From positions 1 through 8,917 of the forward strand of contig CAJMLQ010000121.1 in NCBI GenBank assembly GCA_905214265.1: DNA of 8,917 nt. Reading direction: 5' to 3'. The DNA comes from an uncultured bacterium (lineage in GTDB: Bacteria > Bacillota > Clostridia > Oscillospirales > Ruminococcaceae). The position numbers and the translations under genes are program-made. A model generated the notes under the pieces. It saw nothing but the letters and a program-made list of their open reading frames with translations. It did no database searches and was not told the origin of the DNA. Positions 1-5,409 of this stretch are shown here, piece by piece. Position 1 is the stretch's first letter; every line of letters starts with the position of its first letter.

Positions 1-543
1 TTCTTCGGAAATGCCGATTACCCTGGCCAGAATGCGAGAAACTTCTGCGGGAGTATAGAACTGGCCTTTGCTCTTACCACTTTCAGTGGCAAATTTGCGC
101 ATCAGGTATTCGTAAGCATCACCGATCAGATCATCGCCTTCAGCCTGATTCTTGGAGAAATCCAGTTCGGGACGGCGGAAAATCTCAATCAGCTTGCTCA
201 GCTTTTCAACCATTTCCTCGCCCTTGCCCAGCTTATCGGGGTCGTTGAAAGAAACCTTGTCAATGACACCACGCAGGCCATTGGCTTCAGCCAGCTTGGC
301 AATAACCTTATTGATACCTTCACCGATTTCCTTCTTACCGATCAGTTTGACCATATCGGCAAAGCTACCGCCCTCGGGAATTTCAATGTCGGCATAATCC
401 TGTCCGGTAAACTTGTCAGAAACATATTTCACGAACAGAAGGGTGAGGATATAGTCTTTATATTGGGAGGCATCCATGCCACCACGCAATGCGTCACAGC
501 TCGCCCATAGGGAACTGTATAATTCGCTCTTTTTAACAGCCAT
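1..543 (-). CDS. hsdM: Type I restriction-modification methyltransferase subunit HsdM, N-terminal part (truncated by window edge)
   Basis: This reading frame is open from the left edge and encodes the first 181 residues of a type I RM DNA adenine methyltransferase subunit. HsdM pairs with the specificity subunit HsdS to modify host DNA, and with HsdR to cut unmodified DNA. Visible: a helical HsdM_N domain (roughly residues 5-150, starting MAVKKSELYSSLWASCDALR), the linker GDAYEYLMRKFA (141-152), and GQFYTP (160-165), the hallmark at the entry of the N6-methyltransferase domain. The SAM-binding and NPPF motifs would lie beyond the edge. The ATG at 543-541 is preceded by GGAGA (555-551), 7 nt away. 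The gene lies 83 nt downstream of a same-strand XRE regulator and is probably co-transcribed with it. hsdS and hsdR would be expected to the left but are not visible. No damage is seen in the part present. Confidence 0.93.
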   Translation of the reverse strand, partial: MAVKKSELYSSLWASCDALRGGMDASQYKDYILTLLFVKYVSDKFTGQDYADIEIPEGGSFADMVKLIGKKEIGEGINKVIAKLAEANGLRGVIDKVSFNDPDKLGKGEEMVEKLSKLIEIFRRPELDFSKNQAEGDDLIGDAYEYLMRKFATESGKSKGQFYTPAEVSRILARVIGISEE

Positions 544-565
544 TTCTCTTTCTCCAATCGAAATC

Positions 566-604
566 GCCACTTCACCAGATACCTACTATAGCAGGCGTTG
601 TGGC
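566..604 (-). other. Imperfect branched hairpin in the XRE-hsdM intergenic gap
   Basis: On the minus strand the gap holds an outer pair GCCAC (604-600) with GTGGC (570-566). It encloses an inner hairpin CCTGC-TATA-GTAGG (595-582), paired with one G-U. There is no T-run after it, so it does not look like an intrinsic terminator. It sits 22 nt upstream of the hsdM start, where it could affect mRNA stability or hsdM translation. That role is inference, and a chance fold is possible. Confidence 0.25.
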
Positions 605-626
605 TGATAATATGTACTTTTAGGTT

Positions 627-833
627 TTAAGGCTCTTTTATGTATTCCACAATATCCCCAAAGTCCGTATCCAGAGTGCTGCAGATTTTTTCCAGCACAC
701 CCATAGCCACGGGTTCGTCCCTGCGGAGCTTTGTCATGGTATTGGGGGCCAGTCCGGCAGCCTTGCGCAAATCGGCTTTGCTCATCTTTCTGTCAATCAA
801 CAACTTCCACAGTCTGTTATACGAAACGGCCAT
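627..833 (-). CDS. XRE/Cro-type helix-turn-helix regulator, 68 aa
   Basis: A small protein made up almost entirely of a lambda-repressor-like HTH. The helices are SYNRLWKLLIDRKM, then SKADLRKAAGL (first HTH helix), APNTMTKLRR (recognition helix), then MGVLEKICSTLDTDFGDIVEYI. Length and pattern match the small HTH_26-like/XRE regulators often found beside restriction-modification and toxin loci. The ATG at 833-831 has a textbook AGGAGG (847-842) 8 nt upstream, and an extended -10 promoter lies 40 nt further upstream. It is transcribed toward hsdM, with an 83-nt gap, so the likely job is control of its own promoter and of the RM operon, for example delaying restriction on entry. A true C-protein role is not shown; the family is clear but the target is inferred. 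Confidence 0.85.
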   Translation of the reverse strand: MAVSYNRLWKLLIDRKMSKADLRKAAGLAPNTMTKLRRDEPVAMGVLEKICSTLDTDFGDIVEYIKEP

Positions 834-872
834 ATAGGAAACCTCCTGACAACATTACAAGTATACAAAATA

Positions 873-901
873 ATCATATCACATTTTGTCAGAGTTTTCA
901 A
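873..901 (-). promoter_or_regulatory. Sigma-A-type promoter for the XRE-hsdM operon
   Basis: Minus strand: -35 TTGAAA (901-896), 17-nt spacer, -10 TATGAT (878-873). TG stands one base before the -10, giving an extended -10. Transcription would begin near 866, about 33 nt before the XRE start codon and upstream of its AGGAGG. This is the best promoter match in the window. Confidence 0.75.
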
Positions 902-908
902 GATACTG

Positions 909-924
909 TCGCAAGATCGTGCGA
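909..924. promoter_or_regulatory. 16-bp near-palindrome, possible operator
   Basis: TCGCAAGATCGTGCGA is a 16-bp inverted repeat with one mismatched pair, centred at 916/917. It lies just upstream of the -35 box of the XRE promoter, about 50 bp from the expected start of transcription. Its size fits a dimeric XRE-type repressor or activator, so autoregulation by the neighbouring XRE protein is a reasonable guess. No second copy was seen to support this. Confidence 0.35.
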
Positions 925-1044
925 TTATATAACGAAATAGTTGAACTCATGCTTGCGGCAAGGTACAGAAATCACAGCATTTCGCCTTTCAACTCTGTGC
1001 CAATCATGCACATATCCAAGCGTGATTTCGCTACCTTTTGGCAT
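925..1044 (-). CDS. Possible small protein, 39 aa, unrecognised
   Basis: On the minus strand ATG (1044-1042) has CGGAG (1054-1050) upstream with 5-nt spacing and opens a 39-codon frame ending TAA at 927-925. The product begins MPKGSEITLGYVHDWHRV and ends CRKHEFNYFVI; it contains several His and two aromatic pairs but no domain I recognise. It starts 45 nt after motif copy A on the same strand, as the HTH/zinc-ribbon gene starts 25 nt after copy B2. It may therefore be a small gene behind a leader, or the remnant of one. It could equally be chance: it is short and there is no conservation evidence. The longer GTG-started frame across this stretch runs through motif A and was not preferred. Confidence 0.3.
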   Translation of the reverse strand: MPKGSEITLGYVHDWHRVERRNAVISVPCRKHEFNYFVI

Positions 1045-1088
1045 ATCCACTCCGATAATTTGCTTGTACAGTCAGCCGTTTCCCGTTT

Positions 1089-1181
1089 TGGGGGTATCCC
1101 CCCTTGCGAATTCTGCGAGAATTCACACAAAACCCTGCGCCGGTCTTTATAGAACCAGGTCACAGAGATTTTGACGCCCCC
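1089..1181 (-). repeat. Structured ~90-bp motif, copy A
   Basis: Read on the minus strand, the copy starts with a G-run and the box GTCAAAATCTCTGTG (1175-1161), then has 57 nt to a hairpin of C- and G-runs (1103-1090) with a tiny ATA loop, followed by AAAA. Inside it, TGTGAATTCT-CGC-AGAATTCGCA can form a 10-bp stem with one G-U, and GGTT...GACC a short stem inside CCTG...CAGG. Box, spacing and terminal hairpin match copies B1 and B2, which read on the plus strand about 3.6 kb away. It begins about 28 nt after the stop of the zinc-ribbon gene on the same strand. The terminal hairpin lacks a U-run, so a plain terminator is unlikely. It may be a structured RNA. Confidence 0.6.
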
Positions 1182-1209
1182 TGGGGCCTCTGAATGCGGA
1201 TGCCAACAA

Positions 1210-2109
1210 TTATTTCATCCCGTTCTTTGCCTTTTCCCGGTAGTAATACTCCTTTGATTTAAGTTTATTCCGCACACTCTGGCATTCCAGGGTGCCGCAG
1301 TACTTCTGCCGGTTTCCTCGTTTGATGAACGCCTTACCGCAAGCCTGGCAGAACGCGATGTTGGTTTTACCGCCGTAGTCATCCAGGGAGTTGGCATTCA
1401 CCGCCATAAATCTGGCAAGACCGAAATAGGCTGCGTCCACCACGGATTTGACGGAGGGTTGCAGCTGGATCTGCCCGGTGGCGAGGTCATATTCCAGACC
1501 CATATTCAGTTTTGGTATCTTGTCAATAAACCGCTGCAGCACCAGAGGGCGGCGGGCGCTGTCCGTCCGATACCACTCCCGGATCAGATTCTCACGTTCG
1601 GGTACACGGACGTCATAAATTCTTTGGGCATCGCTTTCTTTGCCCTCTATCAGACTACGGATGGCAAAGGCTGTCATGGTGTCGGTATAGAGCTGCTCCA
1701 AATCCCGTACCATATCCTCCACACAGATACGATAGCCCTCCAACACATTCACCAAGAAATCCCAAAAGTCATTCGGATCATCGTCGTTCATTCCCAGGTG
1801 TACCATTTCGTCTCCGTAAAAATAGTAGGGATGGATATTTTCCATACTCCACCGAATCAGAATCCGTGCGCATTCCTCTATGGACTTGTCCCGCAGTTCC
1901 AGATGGAGGTTACACAAATCAATCAGCAGTTCCTGACCCGCTGGATACCCCTTAAACACTTTGGGCGGCTTTTCCGGTTTATATACCGCATAGATCACCG
2001 ATTTCCCACTCTCTGTTCCGATTCTGTATGAATGGAACCGGAGGGTGTGTTTTTTTATGTCTCCGATGCCGCCAATCTCATAATCCGTCAGTTCTCGCTT
2101 CAGATCCAT
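1210..2109 (-). CDS. Zinc-ribbon protein of mobile elements (DUF6076-like), 299 aa
   Basis: The large N-terminal part (residues 1-240) is mainly helical and acidic and carries no catalytic motif I recognise. The C-terminus holds a zinc ribbon with C254, C257, C271 and C276, in the pattern CQACGKAFIKRGNRQKYC, followed by a basic stretch (KLKSKEYYYREKAKNGMK) suited to nucleic-acid binding. This layout matches proteins I associate with DUF6076, of unknown function, and is loosely like CGNR zinc-finger regulators. The start is placed at ATG 2109-2107 because AAAGGAGAG (2125-2117) precedes it. An in-frame ATG 54 nt upstream has no such site. It diverges from the excisionase-like gene and shares a 138-bp control region with it, so a regulatory role is plausible but unproven. 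The ribbon resembles the second ribbon of the protein encoded at 4899-5306. Confidence 0.75.
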   Translation of the reverse strand: MDLKRELTDYEIGGIGDIKKHTLRFHSYRIGTESGKSVIYAVYKPEKPPKVFKGYPAGQELLIDLCNLHLELRDKSIEECARILIRWSMENIHPYYFYGDEMVHLGMNDDDPNDFWDFLVNVLEGYRICVEDMVRDLEQLYTDTMTAFAIRSLIEGKESDAQRIYDVRVPERENLIREWYRTDSARRPLVLQRFIDKIPKLNMGLEYDLATGQIQLQPSVKSVVDAAYFGLARFMAVNANSLDDYGGKTNIAFCQACGKAFIKRGNRQKYCGTLECQSVRNKLKSKEYYYREKAKNGMK

Positions 2110-2136
2110 AGTGTCACTCTCCTTTATCACCGAAAA

Positions 2137-2183
2137 TCTTACCGTTAGAGTTGCATATTTCATTATTATTCTTACCGATAGGG
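2137..2183. repeat. Direct repeat pair in the divergent control region
   Basis: TCTTACCGTTAGAG (2137-2150) and TCTTACCGATAGGG (2170-2183) agree at 12 of 14 positions and start exactly 33 bp apart, about three helical turns, so both would face the same side of the DNA. They lie between the divergent genes, inside the 5' leader of the minus-strand transcript and upstream of the plus-strand promoter. Candidate binding sites for the HTH protein or the zinc-ribbon protein, or iteron-like sites for the primase. Confidence 0.5.
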
Positions 2184-2186
2184 AAA

Positions 2187-2215
2187 AGATTTATGCTCCT
2201 ATTATATGCGATAAT
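2187..2215 (+). promoter_or_regulatory. Possible extended -10 promoter for the excisionase-primase operon
   Basis: Plus strand: TGCGATAAT (2207-2215) gives an extended -10 with hexamer GATAAT. The matching -35 region (2187-2192, AGATTT) is weak. Transcription would start near 2222, about 25 nt before the ATG of the HTH gene. It overlaps the spacer of the divergent minus-strand promoter, so the two probably cannot be used at once. Confidence 0.4.
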
Positions 2216-2229
2216 ACAGCCAAACACAA
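2201..2229 (-). promoter_or_regulatory. Promoter for the divergent zinc-ribbon gene
   Basis: Minus strand: -35 TTGTGT (2229-2224), exact 17-nt spacer, -10 TATAAT (2206-2201). The start of transcription would be near 2194, leaving a leader of about 85 nt that contains both copies of the 14-bp direct repeat before the AAAGGAGAG site. This is a good match to the sigma-A consensus. Confidence 0.6.
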
Positions 2230-2247
2230 GAGAAGGGAGTGAAATAT

Positions 2248-2427
2248 ATGAAAACGAGTTCTCACAAGTCCGTATTCAATCTCAAGGAAGCGGCAGCTTA
2301 CCTGGGAATCAGCGTACCCACACTGGTGCGGCTGCTGGGGAGCGGAGCCATTCCTTATCGCCGTGTGGGGCAGCGGTGGCTCATTGCACGCTCTGCGCTG
2401 GATGATTGGCTGAACAAGAAAAACTAA
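2248..2427 (+). CDS. Excisionase-like helix-turn-helix protein (HTH_17/MerR-like), 59 aa
   Basis: A small winged-helix DNA-binding protein. VFNLKEAAAYLGISVPTL (residues 9-26) forms the helix-turn-helix, VRLLGSGAIPYRRVGQRWLI the turn and wing, and ARSALDDWLNKK the closing helix. This is the classic layout of excisionase/recombination directionality factors and small MerR-like regulators. The start is ATG 2248, with AAGGGAG (2233-2239) 8 nt upstream. An in-frame GTG at 2239 overlaps that site and is less likely. Only 16 nt separate it from the primase gene, so they form an operon. With a recombinase pair downstream, a role in directing excision or bending DNA at the control region fits. Pure transcriptional regulation is the alternative, and its sites are not shown by the sequence. 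Confidence 0.8.
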   Translation: MKTSSHKSVFNLKEAAAYLGISVPTLVRLLGSGAIPYRRVGQRWLIARSALDDWLNKKN

Positions 2428-2443
2428 GGAAGGAGTGATCACC

Positions 2444-4702
2444 ATGGCCGAAAATACACCAATCACCGTATACACGGCAGAGTGCATCGGTAACGCGGCC
2501 AACTGCCTGTATCCCAATGAAGTCAAAATCACGGATGAGCTCTCCGCGAAGCTGGCCTTTGCCACAGACATGGTCTGCGCCCGGTACAAAAACAACTATC
2601 GGAACACCGCGAACTTTGAGGTCGCCACCGCCCTGCCCGGGGACTGCGACAACGACCACTCCGAGATAGCAGCGGACTGGGTCACCCCGGAGGACATTGC
2701 AGACCTCTTTGCCGATGTTCCCTATGTGCTGCATTACAGTCGCCACCACATGAAGCCCAAAGGCGAGAAAATTGCCCGTCCCCGGTTTCACATTGTTTTC
2801 CTCATTGACCCGGAGCGGGATGCAGACCGCTATACTGCTCTGAAGCAGCGCCTGTTGGCGGCATTTCCATTCTTCGATGCCAACGCCATGGATGCCGCCC
2901 GGTTCCTGTTCGGCACGGAAGATCCCCAGGTCATCTATCACCCCGGCACGATTACCCTGAACGCCTTTCTGGATGACCTGGAGAACGAACAGGCTTTTGC
3001 CAACATGGGACGCGCCATTCCTGAGGGCAGCCGTAACAGCACCATGTCCCGGATCGGAGCCAGGATCATCAAACGGTACGGCGATACCCCGGAGGCAAAA
3101 GAGCTGTTCCTCCAGGCTGCCGAGCAATGCTCCCCACCCCTGGAGGAGCGGGAGTTGGAAAGTATCTGGGTAGGAAAGCAACGGCTCTATGCCAAAATGT
3201 GTAACCAGCCCGGATACATCCCGCCGGATGCTTACAACAGTACCGGCCCCGTAGTCTGGGACACGCCCATCCCCTTTGATGAATATGATCTTCCCACATT
3301 TCCCGTGGACGCATTGCCGGAGGTCATTCGCCGCTATGTGCTGGCGGTGGCGGAATCTACCCAGACCGCTGTGGATATGGCGGCGGTGGAGGCTCTGGGC
3401 GTTGTGTCCCTTTGCAGTCAGGGAAAATACTTCATCCGGGGCAATGCGGACTGGGCAGAACCCCTCAATACCTACACAGTCGTCATCCTTCCCCCGGCAG
3501 AGCGAAAATCCTCGGTGCTGTCCATGATGATCCACCCGGTGGAAGTATATGAAAAAACGGAAAACGAACGGCGCAGCCCGGAAATTGTCAAAAGCCAAAT
3601 GGAACTGAGCAAGCTGGAAAAGGAGAAGCGCAGTCTGGTGGAGCGGGCATCCAAGGGCAAAGCAGCCGAGGAGGATATCAAAAACAAGGCCAAAGAAATA
3701 GCCGAATACGAACCGGTGAAACCGCTCCGACTCTTCGTGGACGATGTGACCTCCGAAAAGCTGACTTCCGTTCTGGCCGAGAACAACGGTTGTGCGGCGG
3801 TGGTTTCCGCAGAGGGCGGTATCTTCGATATCATCAGCGGCCTGTACAGCCGCAATGTGAATATCGATGTATTCCTCAAAGGTCACAGTGGTGATACCAT
3901 CCGGGTCGACCGCATCGGCAGAGCCAGCGAGAGCATTATCCACCCGGCATTGACCATGGTGCTGGCAGTGCAGCCAGAGGTGCTGAACGGGCTGATGAGC
4001 AACAACACCTTCCGTGGTCGTGGCCTTACCGCCCGATTCCTGTACTCCATGCCGAAATCCACCGTCGGCAGTCGGTCTTTCTCCACGGAACCAATCCCGG
4101 AAGGTGTCAGAGTCAGGTATCAGGATCTGATCGAGGCCATTCTTTCCAGCGACAACGAGCAGCAGCCAATCAGCCTGGACGATGGTGCCCAGGAAGTCCT
4201 GGAAACCTTGTTCAACGAGGTGGAAGGCCGGCTGAAAGGTGACCTGGCGGAGATCCCCGACTGGGCGGGTAAGTTTGTGGGTTCCGTCCTGCGTATCAGC
4301 GGCATTCTGCACGTCATGAAATATCCCAAGGACTCCATGTTCGACTCTGTCGACAGAGAAACCATGGAGAATGCCGTTACCATCGGCAGATATTTTCTGG
4401 AACACGCCAAAGCAGCATATTCCCTCATGGGTGCCGAAGCCATAAACAAGAACGCCCAGTATCTGCTCTCCGCCATCAAACGGGAGCGGCTTGCGGAGTT
4501 CTCCCGCCGGGATGCCATGCGGCTGTGCCGCCGGTTCAAGACCGCCGAGAGTCTGCAACCTGTGCTGGATCGGCTGTGCGAATACGGCTATCTTGCCGCC
4601 AAGCCGCAGCCACCCGCCCACGGAGTGGGAAGAAAGTCCTCGGAGGTCTACCTGACCAATCCGGCTGTGCTGGAGGATTTCGCCGGGGAGGGGCGGTCAT
4701 AA
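2444..4702 (+). CDS. Primase/DUF3987 helicase-like replication protein, 752 aa
   Basis: Probable replication initiator of the element. Residues about 55-180 look like an archaeo-eukaryotic-type primase: GDCDND (66-71) supplies the D-x-D metal pair, RPRFH (112-116) the basic-x-His motif, and DAARFLFGTED (150-160) the third acidic block. A primase C-terminal-like helical segment follows (IPEGSRNSTMSRIGARIIKR, 192-211; LESIW, 238-242). Residues about 280-680 match DUF3987: ILPPAERKSS (348-357) stands where a P-loop would be, FVDDVTSEKL (431-440) resembles Walker B, and SAEGGIFDIISGLYSR (455-470) and VFLKGHSGD (476-484) are typical. The P-loop lacks the G-x-G-K-S/T form, as usual in this family. 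The charged stretch 382-425 is probably a coiled-coil insert. The C-terminal 70 residues suggest a winged helix. The start ATG has AAGGAAGGAG upstream; an in-frame GTG at 2435 overlaps that site. The stop codon lies inside motif copy B1. Confidence 0.85.
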   Translation: MAENTPITVYTAECIGNAANCLYPNEVKITDELSAKLAFATDMVCARYKNNYRNTANFEVATALPGDCDNDHSEIAADWVTPEDIADLFADVPYVLHYSRHHMKPKGEKIARPRFHIVFLIDPERDADRYTALKQRLLAAFPFFDANAMDAARFLFGTEDPQVIYHPGTITLNAFLDDLENEQAFANMGRAIPEGSRNSTMSRIGARIIKRYGDTPEAKELFLQAAEQCSPPLEERELESIWVGKQRLYAKMCNQPGYIPPDAYNSTGPVVWDTPIPFDEYDLPTFPVDALPEVIRRYVLAVAESTQTAVDMAAVEALGVVSLCSQGKYFIRGNADWAEPLNTYTVVILPPAERKSSVLSMMIHPVEVYEKTENERRSPEIVKSQMELSKLEKEKRSLVERASKGKAAEEDIKNKAKEIAEYEPVKPLRLFVDDVTSEKLTSVLAENNGCAAVVSAEGGIFDIISGLYSRNVNIDVFLKGHSGDTIRVDRIGRASESIIHPALTMVLAVQPEVLNGLMSNNTFRGRGLTARFLYSMPKSTVGSRSFSTEPIPEGVRVRYQDLIEAILSSDNEQQPISLDDGAQEVLETLFNEVEGRLKGDLAEIPDWAGKFVGSVLRISGILHVMKYPKDSMFDSVDRETMENAVTIGRYFLEHAKAAYSLMGAEAINKNAQYLLSAIKRERLAEFSRRDAMRLCRRFKTAESLQPVLDRLCEYGYLAAKPQPPAHGVGRKSSEVYLTNPAVLEDFAGEGRS

Positions 4703-4779
4703 TCTCCGGGGCTTCTTGTCCGGACAACGGGCGTGGGGCCTCATACGCGAATTCGCATAAGTTTCGGAGGGAATAACCC
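4694..4779 (+). repeat. Structured ~90-bp motif, copy B1
   Basis: First of two tandem plus-strand copies. The 5' box CGGTCATAATCTCCGGG (4694-4710) is a variant of the box in A and B2 and overlaps the stop codon (4700-4702) of the primase gene. GTCCG-GACAA-CGGGC (4718-4732) forms a 5-bp hairpin with one G-U. Next come CGTGGGG and CCTCA, a 10-bp palindrome GCGAATTCGC, and a terminal hairpin GGG-AATAA-CCC (4769-4779), 58 nt after the box. The copy is offset 94 bp from B2. Confidence 0.6.
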
Positions 4780-4787
4780 GGCAGGGG

Positions 4788-4873
4788 CGGGTCAAATCTC
4801 TGTGCCATCATAGCCGGACAACGGCCGTGGGGTCTCACGCACAAAATCGCAAATTCAAAAGGGGAATTACCCC
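4788..4873 (+). repeat. Structured ~90-bp motif, copy B2 (leader of the HTH/zinc-ribbon gene)
   Basis: Box CGGGTCAAATCTCTGTG (4788-4804), then hairpin GCCG-GACAA-CGGC (4813-4825), which shares CCGGACAACGG with B1 and changes the base pairs below it in a compensating way. Then CGTGGGG, TCTCACGCAC and AAAATCGCAAATTC, and a terminal hairpin GGGG-AATTA-CCCC (4861-4873), 56 nt after the box. It ends 12 nt before the GGGAGG ribosome binding site of the next gene, so it would form that gene's 5' leader. From memory, similar leaders occur ahead of small-terminase genes in Clostridia prophages; this could not be checked here. Confidence 0.6.
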
Positions 4874-4898
4874 AAAATCAAACCCGGGAGGTTTCAAT

Positions 4899-5306
4899 AT
4901 GACCAAGCATGAAATCGAAATTCTGAATGTCATGCGCAGCCGTGGCAAGACCGCCATGGACATTGCGCTCACCCTTCAGATCTCCGTCAATACCGTTCGT
5001 TCTTACATCCGCCGCCACCCGCCGGAGGATGCTGTCCGGGTCGAATGCCGCCAGTGCGGAAAGCCCATTCTCCAGGTGAAGGGCAGAAAGGCCAAATACT
5101 TCTGCTCTGACAAGTGCCGGAACGCTTGGTGGAACGCCCACCCGGAGAAGGTGCAGCGAAAAGCCTATTACCATCTGACCTGCGAATACTGCGGAAAGGA
5201 GTTTATCAGCTATGGCAACCGGAAACGTAAATACTGCTCCCGTCCCTGTTACGCCGACGCAAGAAGATCTCATTCGGTATCGGATACTCTGCGCAATGCT
5301 GGATAA
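4899..5306 (+). CDS. HTH plus double zinc-ribbon DNA-binding protein, 135 aa
   Basis: The N-terminus (residues 4-40: EIEILNVMRSRGKTAMDIAL, then ISVNTVRSYIRRH) is a sigma-factor-region-4/LuxR-like helix-turn-helix. Two zinc ribbons follow: C50, C53, C69, C73 and C95, C98, C113, C117 (CEYCGKEF...RKYCSRPC). The second ribbon resembles that at the C-terminus of the protein encoded at 1210-2109. The likely role is a sequence-specific transcription regulator of the element, perhaps of the recombinases downstream. The start is ATG 4899 with GGGAGG (4886-4891) 7 nt before it. A longer frame from 4827 would translate motif B2 and is rejected. Its 3' third is overlapped in another frame by the next gene. 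Target and direction of regulation are unknown. Confidence 0.75.
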   Translation: MTKHEIEILNVMRSRGKTAMDIALTLQISVNTVRSYIRRHPPEDAVRVECRQCGKPILQVKGRKAKYFCSDKCRNAWWNAHPEKVQRKAYYHLTCEYCGKEFISYGNRKRKYCSRPCYADARRSHSVSDTLRNAG

Positions 5307-5406
5307 TCTCTGCCGGACAGGAGAGCTGGATGCCCAAACCCGCGACCGGGCAAACGCCGTTCTCGCTATGAAAACCGGCCTGAAACAGGACAGTATATTC
5401 ATTTGA
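5212..5406 (+). CDS. SHOCT-like small protein, 64 aa, overlapping the preceding gene
   Basis: The product's second half (TPTQEDLIRYRILCAMLDNL and GELDAQTRDRANAVLAMKTG, residues 14-56) has the pattern of short SHOCT-like C-terminal domains (two helices around a Gly-Glu-Leu turn, ending LKQDSIFI) seen in proteins near serine recombinases in clostridial elements. The ATG at 5212 has AAAGGAG (5195-5201) 10 nt upstream. It begins inside the preceding gene and shares 95 nt with it in another frame, so translation is probably coupled. A later ATG at 5297 would cut off the conserved N-terminal helix. SHOCT domains are usually oligomerisation or membrane-associated modules, and function here is unknown. 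It could be a cofactor for the recombinases, which begin 83 nt later. Confidence 0.6.
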   Translation: MATGNVNTAPVPVTPTQEDLIRYRILCAMLDNLCRTGELDAQTRDRANAVLAMKTGLKQDSIFI

Positions 5407-5409
5407 AAT

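Noticed and set aside
152..397. 81-codon plus-strand frame opposite hsdM
   Set aside because: Low-complexity Ser/Leu/Pro-rich shadow of the hsdM coding frame.
924..952. TATAAT on the minus strand upstream of the chosen XRE promoter
   Set aside because: The matching -35 (GCATGA) is poor. The extended -10 promoter at 901-873 is closer and better.
972..1163. 63-codon GTG-started minus-strand frame across motif A
   Set aside because: It would translate the structured motif, has no ribosome binding site, and its product has no recognisable pattern. The shorter frame at 1044-925 has a better site.
2381..4621. 746-codon minus-strand frame opposite the primase
   Set aside because: It is the shadow of a GC-rich coding frame on the other strand; the product is rich in His/Gly/Cys low-complexity stretches with no domains, and the plus frame has clear primase and DUF3987 motifs.
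4827..4898. Upstream extension of the HTH/zinc-ribbon gene
   Set aside because: It would read through motif B2 with no site before it. ATG 4899 has GGGAGG at the right distance.
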